Positions 19,606-27,961 of a stretch of 64,000 nucleotides of DNA are shown one piece after another. Below the pieces are notes generated by a model. The model was given only the letters and a program-made list of their open reading frames with translations. It searched no databases and was not told the DNA's origin. Position numbers and translations under genes: made by a program. Origin of the DNA: Lyngbya sp. HA4199-MV5 (GTDB lineage: Bacteria; Cyanobacteriota; Cyanobacteriia; Leptolyngbyales; Leptolyngbyaceae); contig JAHHHL010000034.1 in NCBI GenBank assembly GCA_019359375.1, forward strand, positions 1 to 64,000, read 5' to 3'. Every line of letters starts with the position of its first letter. Position 1 is the first letter of the stretch.

Positions 19606-20841
19606 ATGAAAACATCAGCAGGTTCTTATAGTTTTCAGTTTCACGCTCACGAACTACCTCAAAGGCTTAGCCAGATAGCCCAAAAGCCACAAACGGGGTA
19701 TTGGCGGTTTGAGTTTCCCCAGTTAGCTGAAAGTAAAACAGCCAGTCGATGGTATCTCGGTTTAGCCCAAGGGAAAGTAGTCTTTTCAGGGAATCAACCA
19801 TGCTGCTGGAGTGCTCTTTTTGAAACGTTGCAGCGTTATGTTGCTCGTTTGCGAGTCGGTGATGCCAAGCAGAAAATTTTGAGCATAGAAAAGCAGCTCA
19901 TCCTTACTCAGCTAGACAAGCGATCGACAGGGCTTGTGGCTTTGTTAAATGAATTAAACGAGCTGAACGTCCTTAAAACTGAAGAAGTTCGAGAATCATT
20001 ACGGTTGCGAACACTCTCTGATTTAGACAGATACTCTTTTGAATATGCAGGGCGGGCAAATTTCTTGCCCTATCCTCAAATGGAGACACAATTGCCGATC
20101 TCAGGTTTTGATATAGACGTATTAGTGTCTCAAGCAAAGGAACGGCGAGTTTTATGGGACAAACTGAAAATGCTGCTTCCATCAATGGAAGCAGTGCCTA
20201 CACTTAACATGCAAGCAGTTAAGGCATCGTCTCTCAACAGAACGCAACGGCAGCGGTTAGAGTCGTTAGTATCCAATCATCAGACATTGGAGGAAGTTGC
20301 AGTTTTTCTGGCTCAAGATGCTTTGGAAATTGCCAGATTTTTTGCCAAGTTAATGGATGATGGTTTAGTTGTTTTTCGCTCAGCGTCAATGACTAAGACC
20401 GCAGAAGTTTTTGTGGTTGATGACTCACCAGTATTACTAAGGCAATTTGAAAACCTGGTTGCAGGTTGGGGCTACAGCGTTCGATCGTTTTGTGAGCCAT
20501 CACTTGCTTTACAAGCACTTGTAGATGCCAATCCTGCTGTCATTTTTCTGGATATCAACATGCCAAACGTTACAGGTTTTGATCTAGTAAAGCAAATTCG
20601 CCGTCTGCCTGGGCTAGAGGAGATACCTGTGATTATGTTAACAGCCGAAAAATCGCTCTCAAATAATTGGCGTGCCCGATGGAGTGGCTGTCAGTTTATG
20701 AGCAAGCCGCTCACACCTGGCGAAATACCCACGTTTCGTCTGGAATTACAAACACTGCTGACTGAACTGGCTCCCTTGCATCAGCAACCAGCGTTGGTTG
20801 ATAGGCAACAACCCAGGTTGCAAATGGAGACCAGCTATTAA
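19606..20841 (+). CDS. PATAN-domain response regulator, PixG/PatA/HmpA-like
   Basis: First gene of a Pix-type chemotaxis operon. The N-terminal half (about residues 1-265) is a PATAN/DUF4388-type domain, with GYWRFEF...YLGLAQGKVVFSG near 22-60 and a winged-helix-like TLEEVAVFLAQ. The C-terminal half is a receiver with DD in VVDDSP, the phosphorylated aspartate in FLDINMP (D316) and the lysine in FMSKPLT. Homologues PixG and PatA receive phosphate from the CheA-like kinase and act on type IV pilus motors or on cell patterning. I place the start at the ATG at 19606 rather than the GTG at 19570; neither has a clear ribosome site. The gene is followed by the CheY gene after 30 bases. Confidence 0.88.
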   Translation: MKTSAGSYSFQFHAHELPQRLSQIAQKPQTGYWRFEFPQLAESKTASRWYLGLAQGKVVFSGNQPCCWSALFETLQRYVARLRVGDAKQKILSIEKQLILTQLDKRSTGLVALLNELNELNVLKTEEVRESLRLRTLSDLDRYSFEYAGRANFLPYPQMETQLPISGFDIDVLVSQAKERRVLWDKLKMLLPSMEAVPTLNMQAVKASSLNRTQRQRLESLVSNHQTLEEVAVFLAQDALEIARFFAKLMDDGLVVFRSASMTKTAEVFVVDDSPVLLRQFENLVAGWGYSVRSFCEPSLALQALVDANPAVIFLDINMPNVTGFDLVKQIRRLPGLEEIPVIMLTAEKSLSNNWRARWSGCQFMSKPLTPGEIPTFRLELQTLLTELAPLHQQPALVDRQQPRLQMETSY

Positions 20842-20871
20842 CGGCTTAACCAGTTATTTAGGAGAACGTAT

Positions 20872-21228
20872 ATGCGGTTCTTGATTGTTGATGATAGTGC
20901 TGTCGATCGCCATTTCTTAACAACCCTGCTGGAAACAATGGGGCATGAAGTTGAAGCGTATAACACGACAGAAGGTGTTGTAGAAAAGTTGGCAACTGGT
21001 AAGTATGGCTCTGTCTTTCTAGATATCGTCATGCCTGAAAAAGATGGCTATAAATTTCTGCGAGAAGTCCGGCTCAATCAGCGCACTGTCAATCAGCATG
21101 TGATTCTTTATTCCAGCAAGTCTACTCCTGTGGAGATTGCGTATGGTCTCAAACGCGCTGGAGCAAATGCCTATCTAGCCAAGCCAGCAACACGCGAACA
21201 GCTTGAACACACCTTGCGCAAAATCTAA
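20872..21228 (+). CDS. CheY-like response regulator, PixH-like
   Basis: A 118-residue stand-alone receiver domain. It has the acidic pair D7-D8 (LIVDDS), the phosphoacceptor D51 in FLDIVMP, a serine in the switch position (YSSKS) and the conserved lysine in YLAKPAT. With no output domain it probably carries phosphate from the operon's CheA-like kinase to a pilus target or acts as a phosphate sink, as PixH does. A ribosome site (TAGGAGAACG) precedes the ATG. It is the second gene of the operon and is spaced 22 bases from the CheW gene. Confidence 0.93.
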   Translation: MRFLIVDDSAVDRHFLTTLLETMGHEVEAYNTTEGVVEKLATGKYGSVFLDIVMPEKDGYKFLREVRLNQRTVNQHVILYSSKSTPVEIAYGLKRAGANAYLAKPATREQLEHTLRKI

Positions 21229-21250
21229 CGTTCTATGAGACTTCAATTTT

Positions 21251-21712
21251 ATGAATACCGATCTAACGGTGAGTCTTCCTGACACAACTGAAACGAACGC
21301 TCACTCTCTTCAATCCTTGCAGCACCGTTATATGCTCACCCAAGTGGGGCAACAACAGCTCGCTTTCCCTACACATTGGGTCGAGGAAATTATGCTGACT
21401 GAGCGATCGCAGATTCTGAGATTGCCCTTTTATGACCGCTTACTGCTCGGTCTGGTTCACCACGACGGTTCAATTGTGCCGCTGCTTTCTGCCCACACCT
21501 TGCTACTGGAAACACGAGGTCAAGAGATGCGTTCAAGAGCCTTAAAAGATTTCCTCACAGTGGTTCGCCTACGGTCAGCGGTAGATGGTTTGGCTGGGGT
21601 TGGCATTGTCGTTGACGGGGTTGTTGGCAGCATTACACGCGAGCAGGTTGCAGAGCTGCGCCTCTTTCAACGTTCAGATCTACCAAGTCAGCTCTGGCAA
21701 CCATGCTGGTGA
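21251..21712 (+). CDS. CheW-like adaptor, PixI-like
   Basis: A 153-residue CheW-domain protein that couples receptors to the CheA kinase in the cytosolic array. The domain covers residues about 27-150, with YMLTQVGQQQLAFPTHWVEEIM at the start of the first barrel, LGLVHHDGSIVPLL in the middle and VVDGVVGSITREQV at the second barrel. It is third in the operon order pixG-H-I-J-J-L. A short N-terminal extension of about 25 residues is unrelated to CheW. Confidence 0.88.
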   Translation: MNTDLTVSLPDTTETNAHSLQSLQHRYMLTQVGQQQLAFPTHWVEEIMLTERSQILRLPFYDRLLLGLVHHDGSIVPLLSAHTLLLETRGQEMRSRALKDFLTVVRLRSAVDGLAGVGIVVDGVVGSITREQVAELRLFQRSDLPSQLWQPCW

Positions 21713-21739
21713 GTAAGGATAGTGGACTAAATAACCTGA

Positions 21740-21812
21740 GTAGGTTGGGTAGAACAACGTGAAACCCAACACTCCCGCAGATGTTGGGTTTCGCAAACTC
21801 AACCCAACCTAC
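21740..21812. repeat. GTAGGTTGGGT nested inverted repeat
   Basis: Outer arms GTAGGTTGGGT / ACCCAACCTAC and inner arms AAACCCAACA / TGTTGGGTTT give a long nested stem inside the operon, between the CheW gene and the first receptor. It could attenuate transcription to the downstream receptor and kinase genes. Confidence 0.8.
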
Positions 21813-21967
21813 TAAAAGTCGGATGTTATTTAATTCCCATTCCAAAGCAATGCTGGCTGACCAATCGTTTAGCGAATCGCGCCGCAATTGGTTACCGCAA
21901 AATTAAGGATTTCATGCCATTAAACTTTATTCCGTCATCAATGAATGCATAGACAAAAGAGGTCAAC

Positions 21968-24772
21968 GTGAAAGTGAATGCCAAAGCTCAAAAGAATCTG
22001 CTAGTTCCCTGGGAAGGTTTAAGCTTACGACTCAAAGCCACGCTACTGGCAGTTGCAATAAGTACTATTCCTGTCGTCGTTGTAGGGGCAACTGCGTATG
22101 TGCAATTAAAAGAGTCAACCCGACAAAGTGTCGAAAAAAGTGAGCAACGTATTACAAGTGAAGTCCAAAGCCATCTCAACCAGTATATGTGGGAACGGTT
22201 TGGCGATATCAAAATTATGTCGGGTCTTGATATCTTGACAGATTCTAACCTTCGGCAAACAACCACAACAGCAGAAAAATCTGCCGCGCTCGATCGCTTT
22301 ATCCAGGCATATCCGCTTTATAACAGCATTGCTGCCTTTGACTTAAAAGGCGACCCGATCGCTCAAACAAAGGGAACAGCGCTATCGAATCATAGCAATC
22401 GCTCCTACATCAAAGAAGCGTTGCGATTGAAGGGACCCGTTTTAAGCCAGCCTACGATATCAGCCAGCTCAGGGATTTTTAGCGTTTACGCCGCTGCGCC
22501 CCTCAAGGATAAAGATACCGGTGAAATCGTTGGCTCGATCCGTGCTCGGATACCCGTGGCTAAATTTAATGAGCTGGTTCCAGCCTTGCAACCACATAAA
22601 GGCGGCGCATATTACCTCATTAATGCTTCTGGTGAGGTGTTTTATGGACCTGAGGGGATTTATGTCAACAAGATTACGTCAAGTGGGGGCAATGCAACCA
22701 CTGATGAAAAAGCTTTTAAAGAAAAGCGCATTGAAGAAATTTTTCCAGGCGTTGGAAGACTGAGAACGACTCAAGAGACTGGTAGCCTCTTTGCCGTCAA
22801 TCCAGGCACCCAGGCGCAACAGTTTATTACGTATGTCCCACCGACACAACTAGAAGGATTGCCCCCCCTCAACTGGAGTGTAGTGCTAGCCACTGATCCA
22901 GAGGTTGCCTTTGCAGCCCAAAAACAACAGTTGCGGATTCTTTTGATGGGGCTTGGATTGACCGTCACGATCGTGAGCGTTGTATCAATCTACCTCGTCA
23001 ATCGAGGGCTTCGACCTGTCCTTCGATCGGCTCAAGTCGTCGAAAAAATTGGACGGGGACAGTTAGACGCACGGGTCGCTGTTAAGGGTAGGGATGAACT
23101 GGCAGTGCTGGGTAACAATATTAACCAAATGGCGGATCAAATCCAGAATTTGCTGCAAACCATGCAGCAGAATGCGGAGCAGCTTAAAGAACAGAACGAT
23201 GCGCTATCGGCTTTGGCTCAGCATGAAGCCCTGGTACAAGGCAATGTAAAAGCAGCAACGAGTAGCTTTACCGAGGCGATCGCCAAAACATTGAAGTTAG
23301 AACGAGTCAGCATTTGGCTCTATAACCCCGATCGCAGCCAACTAACGTGCCTCGATCGTTATGACCAGAGCCAACAACAACACTCTGTGGGTGATCTGAT
23401 TCAAGCCACGGATGTTCTGGCATATTTTCAACCCCTGAAAGCCGAACCATTTCTTGAGACAGGCAATGTCTGCACGACAGCGCTTCATCCACTGTTGGCA
23501 GAGGGTGTGCTGTCATCGGGCACACGATCGCTGCTGCACTTACCCATTCAAATTGCCAATCGAACTGTGGGGTTTATCCAGTGCGAACATGCACACGTTT
23601 CTCACCCCTGGCAGGCTGACGAAAAAACCTTCATCAGTGGCGTTGCTAGCCTGATTGCCATCGTGCTCGAAAGTGAGTTCCTGCAACAGGAAGTGAGTCA
23701 TCTCTTAGATGTGGTTTCAGATGTGGAAGAAGGAGATTTAACCACTCAGGCGAGGGTGAGCGATCGGGCTACAGGTTTAATAGCTGATACATTCAATCGG
23801 TTAATTGAACGCTTTGCTTATGTGTTGAATCAGGTTTTAGTAGCAGCTCACCAGGTATCAGAATCTGCTAATCAGCAAAAAGTACTGGTTGAAACGGTGG
23901 CTACCAACGCAGAGCAGCAAGCACAGGCTGTTAACCACGTATTGCACCTGACCGAACAAGTGGAACAAGCCGCGCAGGGTTCAGCAGAGCGGGTCAAAGT
24001 GTCCAATGAATCGCTGCAAACGGTATCCAGTACATTGGTGCTGGGGCAAGAGGCGATCGACGCATTAACTCAAGGCATCACGGTTTTACAAGAAGGCACC
24101 AACCGCATTATCCAACGCATGAAAACGCTGGGTGAATTTGTGGGTTTAGCGGATCAATTTGTGCAAAATCAAAGCCAAATCGCGTTTATCACACAAACCC
24201 TGTCACTCAACGCCTCGCTGGTGGCAGCTAGAGCCTCAGAACAGCGTGATCCCAGGCAATTTGTGGTGGTCGCGCGTGAATTTGATTCTATTGCTGACCA
24301 GGTTAACAAGCTAGCGCAACAAACGAGCGAAGGTCTAACAAGCCTGGAGCAACGAAGCGCTCAAATTCATAGCGCTGTTGCAGCCGTGGATGGTGATGTG
24401 CAAAGTATGGGCGAACTGGTGCGGCAATTTACAACGGGTGTTGAACAGTCGAACCACGTCTTTCAGATGGTGCAGAACATCACGGGTGAGACTGTGCAGG
24501 CGGGTGAAGCCGTGCATCAATTTAGCCAACAGATTATGGAGGCAGCAGAGACAACAGCCCATGTGATGCGAGACATTACCGGATTGGCAACCAAAACCGC
24601 TGCTCTGACTCAGGTTGCCCGTGAGCGATCGGATCAGATGGATTTACTCGCAGCACAACTATTGCAAACGGTGCAATTCTTCCAGTTGCCTGTTGACTCT
24701 CCCCAAAACGGTCAGCCTGCGATTAAAGAGATGACGGTGACTGTTCCCGTCGAAACGATCGCGTCTCATTAG
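21968..24772 (+). CDS. Cache-HAMP-GAF methyl-accepting-type receptor, PixJ-like (first)
   Basis: A 934-residue membrane receptor. It has a first membrane segment (about 23-44), a periplasmic double-Cache sensor (about 45-315), a second membrane segment (about 321-344), HAMP (345-400), a cytosolic GAF domain (about 417-574), a HAMP-like DVVSDVEEGDLT stretch and a long coiled-coil signalling region to about 905. The GAF domain lacks the Cys-His or DXCF signatures of bilin-binding cyanobacteriochromes, so light sensing is not supported. The signalling tip (SLNASLVAARASE) departs from the classical ALNAAIEAARAGE, as is common for PilJ-like receptors. Order and partners imply input to the PixL-like kinase. 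Confidence 0.88.
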   Translation: MKVNAKAQKNLLVPWEGLSLRLKATLLAVAISTIPVVVVGATAYVQLKESTRQSVEKSEQRITSEVQSHLNQYMWERFGDIKIMSGLDILTDSNLRQTTTTAEKSAALDRFIQAYPLYNSIAAFDLKGDPIAQTKGTALSNHSNRSYIKEALRLKGPVLSQPTISASSGIFSVYAAAPLKDKDTGEIVGSIRARIPVAKFNELVPALQPHKGGAYYLINASGEVFYGPEGIYVNKITSSGGNATTDEKAFKEKRIEEIFPGVGRLRTTQETGSLFAVNPGTQAQQFITYVPPTQLEGLPPLNWSVVLATDPEVAFAAQKQQLRILLMGLGLTVTIVSVVSIYLVNRGLRPVLRSAQVVEKIGRGQLDARVAVKGRDELAVLGNNINQMADQIQNLLQTMQQNAEQLKEQNDALSALAQHEALVQGNVKAATSSFTEAIAKTLKLERVSIWLYNPDRSQLTCLDRYDQSQQQHSVGDLIQATDVLAYFQPLKAEPFLETGNVCTTALHPLLAEGVLSSGTRSLLHLPIQIANRTVGFIQCEHAHVSHPWQADEKTFISGVASLIAIVLESEFLQQEVSHLLDVVSDVEEGDLTTQARVSDRATGLIADTFNRLIERFAYVLNQVLVAAHQVSESANQQKVLVETVATNAEQQAQAVNHVLHLTEQVEQAAQGSAERVKVSNESLQTVSSTLVLGQEAIDALTQGITVLQEGTNRIIQRMKTLGEFVGLADQFVQNQSQIAFITQTLSLNASLVAARASEQRDPRQFVVVAREFDSIADQVNKLAQQTSEGLTSLEQRSAQIHSAVAAVDGDVQSMGELVRQFTTGVEQSNHVFQMVQNITGETVQAGEAVHQFSQQIMEAAETTAHVMRDITGLATKTAALTQVARERSDQMDLLAAQLLQTVQFFQLPVDSPQNGQPAIKEMTVTVPVETIASH

Positions 24773-24797
24773 CGCTTTTCATCGGTACTTCAAGCCC

Positions 24798-24836
24798 AAG
24801 GATCGGGGATTTAATAAAACCGGATTCTTGCGTAGG
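24798..24836 (+). repeat. Short dispersed module shared with 31454-31491
   Basis: AAGGATCGGGGATTTAATAA followed by ACCGGATTCTTGCGTAGG recurs with four differences at 31454-31491. In both places it leads directly into a GTAGG-type nested inverted repeat. Confidence 0.65.
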
Positions 24837-24932
24837 ATGTGTAAAGCCGTTCCGGCATATCAGAAACGCGCAGTGTAACGCATCGTCTCCGGGGCTTGTG
24901 ATGCGTTACGGCTAGCGCCTAACACATCCTAC
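24832..24932. repeat. GTAGGATGTGT nested inverted repeat
   Basis: Perfect 11 bp outer arms, GTAGGATGTGT (24832-24842) and ACACATCCTAC (24922-24932), enclose perfect inner arms GTAACGCATC (24875-24884) and GATGCGTTAC (24900-24909). It sits between the two receptor genes. A longer, diverged copy is at 27740-27884. Confidence 0.8.
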
Positions 24933-25004
24933 AAAAGCTGGTATAGCAATTAAACGGTTGGTTAGGATACATAGCACTGCTCAAAGCATGGATACGCGTA
25001 GTTT

Positions 25005-25049
25005 TGCCTTCTGCCTTCTGCCTTCTGCCCTCTGCCTCCTGCCTTTTGC
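25005..25049 (+). repeat. Short tandem repeat (CCTTCTG)n
   Basis: About six imperfect copies of CCTTCTG/CCTCCTG lie 30 bases before the second receptor gene. The complementary version (CAGAAGG) recurs at 59218-59312 and inside metH at about 3310-3350. Confidence 0.75.
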
Positions 25050-25085
25050 TACACAAGTCAGTGTCACTCATCTCGGAACAATCCC

Positions 25086-27617
25086 ATGACGACTCTTCAA
25101 TCAGATTCAACCATCGGTTCCAGTTCGTCTGCAACATTGCCTCTGACAACGTTGCACGTAGCCGCACCAACATCTTCTAAAGCCCCAGTGTTAGGTTTGC
25201 GGGACAAGCTTAGTATTCGCGTCTTAATTGTGACTGTCTTTGTCATCCCGATCGTGGGTGCGGTTGGACTGACTGGCTGGCTATCCATCCGCAATGGACA
25301 ACAGGCGGTCAGTGAGTTGGCAGGGAAGTTGCAAACAGAAGCCAGCAAGCGCGTCTCGGTTCACCTTGATTCATACTTGAGTGTGCCGCACCAAGTCAAC
25401 CAGATCAATATGGATGCGGTTGAGTTGGGCATGGTGAGTTTGCAAGACTTCAACAAGCTAGGAAAATATTTTTGGAGACAGATGAAAGTCTTCGATATCG
25501 GCTACAGCAACTTTGCCAATAAAGATGGGGAGTTTATTGGCGTTGAACGGTTAGATAATGGCAATTTGCTGATTAATGAAGTCTCCCAGGTATCAACTGG
25601 GGGCAAGCTTCACGTCTATCAAACCGATCAGGCGGGCGATCGTACGAAGCTAGACTCAGTGAAAACGTATGATCCGCGAGAAGAAGCCTGGTATGCCGAT
25701 GCAGCAAGGATTGGAAAGCCACTGTGGACTCAGATTTATCAGTGGGAAGATAAACCTGAAATTATGTCAATTTCATCCAGCTTTCCGGTGTATGCTGCTG
25801 GCGGGAAATTTGTTGGCGTGATTGGGATTGACTTAATCCTCACGCAAATCAGCAGTTTTCTCAATACCTTAAATGTGAGTCCGTCTGCCAAAGTGTTTAT
25901 TATTGAACAAAACGGGCTCATGGTGGCAAATTCAGGTAAAGAACCCGCTTACAAGGTTGTTCAGGGTAAGCCTCAACGAGTCTCTGCCGAAAACAGTACT
26001 GATCCACTGATCAGTGCTGCTGCTCAGTATTTAAAAACGACGTATGGAGTACCTGGAAATATTAAAAACAGCCAACTCACCAGTTTCAATTTCAAAGGCG
26101 AACGACAGTTCGTACAGGTAACGCCGTGGAAGGATCAATGGGGCTTGGACTGGCGCATTGTAGTCGTGACTGCGGAGTCCGATTTTATGGCACAGATCAA
26201 TACCAACACGCGCAACACGATCGCGCTGTGTGGTGTGGCACTGGTGCTTTCTACGCTTCTGGGTCTCATGGCATCTCGCCACTTGACCAGTCCCCTGGTG
26301 CGCTTAAGTCAGGCTTCGCAAGCGATCGCAAGCGGCGACCTGAATCAAACGGTAGCGGTCGAAGGCTTGGGTGAAATGCGCGTTTTGTCGCGATCGTTTA
26401 ACCAGATGGCGACCCAGTTACGCGAGTCGTTTACCGCCTTGGAAACGGTCAATAAAGAGCTAGAACAGCGAGTAGCAGAACGAACTGCAACGCTGCATGA
26501 GGAAGGTCAGGCGCTACAACACGAGGTTGGGCACTTGCTGGATGTTGTTTCTGCGGTAGAAGAGGGTGATTTAACCATTGAAGCTGAAGTCAGCCCACGG
26601 GTGACAGGTTTGGTAGGCGATACCTTGAACCGTCTGATTATGCGCCTGGGGCAAGTGATGGCGGAGGTATTGAATGCCGCTGAACGAGTCACACACGGAA
26701 CGACCTACCTGGAACAACTGGCCGTATCGGTAGCCGATAACGTGCAACACCAATTTCAATCCGTTGCTGAGGTGCAAACGTTGATGGAAGAAGTGAACAA
26801 TCAAGCTCAAGAGGCTGCTTTACAGGCGATCGCTACAGGAGACGCTGTTCAACTCACCCAGGCTGCCATTAGCGAAGGGCAATACGAGATTACAGCGATG
26901 ACGCAAGGGATTCAGGGGTTACGGCAGGAGACGGATCAAATCGTTAAACGGACTCAAACGCTGACCAACTATGTAGAGCTGGCAACACAATTTGTAAAAG
27001 ACCAGAAGCGCATTGCAGCCATGACCCGCATTCTGGCAGTGAATGCATCAATGTTGTCCAATCGGGCTACTGTACAGCAAGATCCTGAACAGATGGCAGT
27101 CATCACGCATGAATTTGAAACGATCGCGGCGCAGGTAAATCAGCTTGCGGCTCAAACGAATCAGAGTTTGATCTTGCTCCAGCAACGGACGGATCAAATT
27201 CAAACCGTGGTGTCAGGGTTGAACTATGACGTGCAAGGTATCAGTCAACAGGTGAGTCAGTTCACTGTTGGTGTAGAACAATCACAGCAGGCATTCCAGA
27301 CCATCCGAACGGTGAGCGAGCGGGTGGCGCAGATGGGTCAGCAGGTAACGCAGTCTAGCCAGGTGATTGCAGGTGCAGCTCAAACGACATTGCAATCGGT
27401 GCGTGATATTGCTAGCAGCTCTGCTGAAACGTTGCAGCGAGCCAATGTTACGCAAGAACAGGCAGAGCAAATGGAGCAGCTAGCGCAATCGTTACTCCGC
27501 AATGTGGAATTTTTTCAACTGCGCCCAGAACAGCTAATTTCTCGTCCAGAACAGTTAATTTCTCCCGACTCTGAGCCGCAGCGCGCGCTTGCACCCGCTG
27601 TCTTAGCTACAAAGTGA
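25086..27617 (+). CDS. Cache-HAMP methyl-accepting-type receptor, PixJ-like (second)
   Basis: An 843-residue receptor with an N-terminal cytosolic lead, first membrane segment (about 48-70), double-Cache periplasmic domain (about 75-370) containing YDPREEAWYADA, second membrane segment (about 376-398), HAMP (399-450), a second HAMP-like stretch (DVVSAVEEGDLT) and a coiled-coil signalling region to about 820. It shares the DVVS.VEEGDLT..A.V frame with the first receptor, so the pair arose by duplication, but it has no GAF domain. Its tip (AVNASMLSNRA) is even more divergent. The C terminus carries a tandem RPEQLIS duplication. The Cache motif resembles the amino-acid-binding signature but lacks its key arginine, so the ligand is unknown. 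Confidence 0.87.
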   Translation: MTTLQSDSTIGSSSSATLPLTTLHVAAPTSSKAPVLGLRDKLSIRVLIVTVFVIPIVGAVGLTGWLSIRNGQQAVSELAGKLQTEASKRVSVHLDSYLSVPHQVNQINMDAVELGMVSLQDFNKLGKYFWRQMKVFDIGYSNFANKDGEFIGVERLDNGNLLINEVSQVSTGGKLHVYQTDQAGDRTKLDSVKTYDPREEAWYADAARIGKPLWTQIYQWEDKPEIMSISSSFPVYAAGGKFVGVIGIDLILTQISSFLNTLNVSPSAKVFIIEQNGLMVANSGKEPAYKVVQGKPQRVSAENSTDPLISAAAQYLKTTYGVPGNIKNSQLTSFNFKGERQFVQVTPWKDQWGLDWRIVVVTAESDFMAQINTNTRNTIALCGVALVLSTLLGLMASRHLTSPLVRLSQASQAIASGDLNQTVAVEGLGEMRVLSRSFNQMATQLRESFTALETVNKELEQRVAERTATLHEEGQALQHEVGHLLDVVSAVEEGDLTIEAEVSPRVTGLVGDTLNRLIMRLGQVMAEVLNAAERVTHGTTYLEQLAVSVADNVQHQFQSVAEVQTLMEEVNNQAQEAALQAIATGDAVQLTQAAISEGQYEITAMTQGIQGLRQETDQIVKRTQTLTNYVELATQFVKDQKRIAAMTRILAVNASMLSNRATVQQDPEQMAVITHEFETIAAQVNQLAAQTNQSLILLQQRTDQIQTVVSGLNYDVQGISQQVSQFTVGVEQSQQAFQTIRTVSERVAQMGQQVTQSSQVIAGAAQTTLQSVRDIASSSAETLQRANVTQEQAEQMEQLAQSLLRNVEFFQLRPEQLISRPEQLISPDSEPQRALAPAVLATK

Positions 27618-27739
27618 TACAGCCATTTCTCCAGCACCCAACGCTGTGTAATCGCTGCTAATCAGTTGGTTGACAGTTAAACGCTCAGTCCAATCCATCA
27701 GGTTGCATTCAATGAAGTAAATAGGTAGTCATCATTAAT

Positions 27740-27884
27740 GTAGGGTGTGTAAAGCCTTTCCTTCGGAACGCTTCGCGAACGGCATGGCTTCGTTAAAGGC
27801 GTAGCCGCAACGCATCAAACCCTTTAACAGCATGGGTTGCGCTTTTCTGGTATGCCCTTAGGGCTTTTCGCTAACCCATCCTAC
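27740..27884. repeat. GTAGGGTGTGT nested inverted repeat, long copy
   Basis: It begins GTAGGGTGTGTAAAGCC and ends ACCCATCCTAC, with several inner hairpins such as TTCCTTCGGAA and GCCCTTAGGGC. It fills most of the gap between the second receptor and the CheA-like gene; no gene was seen in the remaining bases. Confidence 0.7.
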
Positions 27885-27961
27885 AAAAAGCGAGTTTCGC
27901 TGCTGATTTCTGACTCCTAACGTCTGCTGACGCTCTCTGAATCTTTTTTAAATGATGCCTT

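Noticed and set aside
23218-23690. GAF domain as a cyanobacteriochrome photoreceptor
   Set aside because: No Cys-His chromophore site and no DXCF motif; the cysteine in GNVCTTAL is not in the binding position context.
25665-25715. Amino-acid-sensing dCache motif in the second receptor
   Set aside because: YDPREEAWYADA resembles the signature but the arginine two residues before the tryptophan is replaced by glutamate, so a ligand call is not justified.
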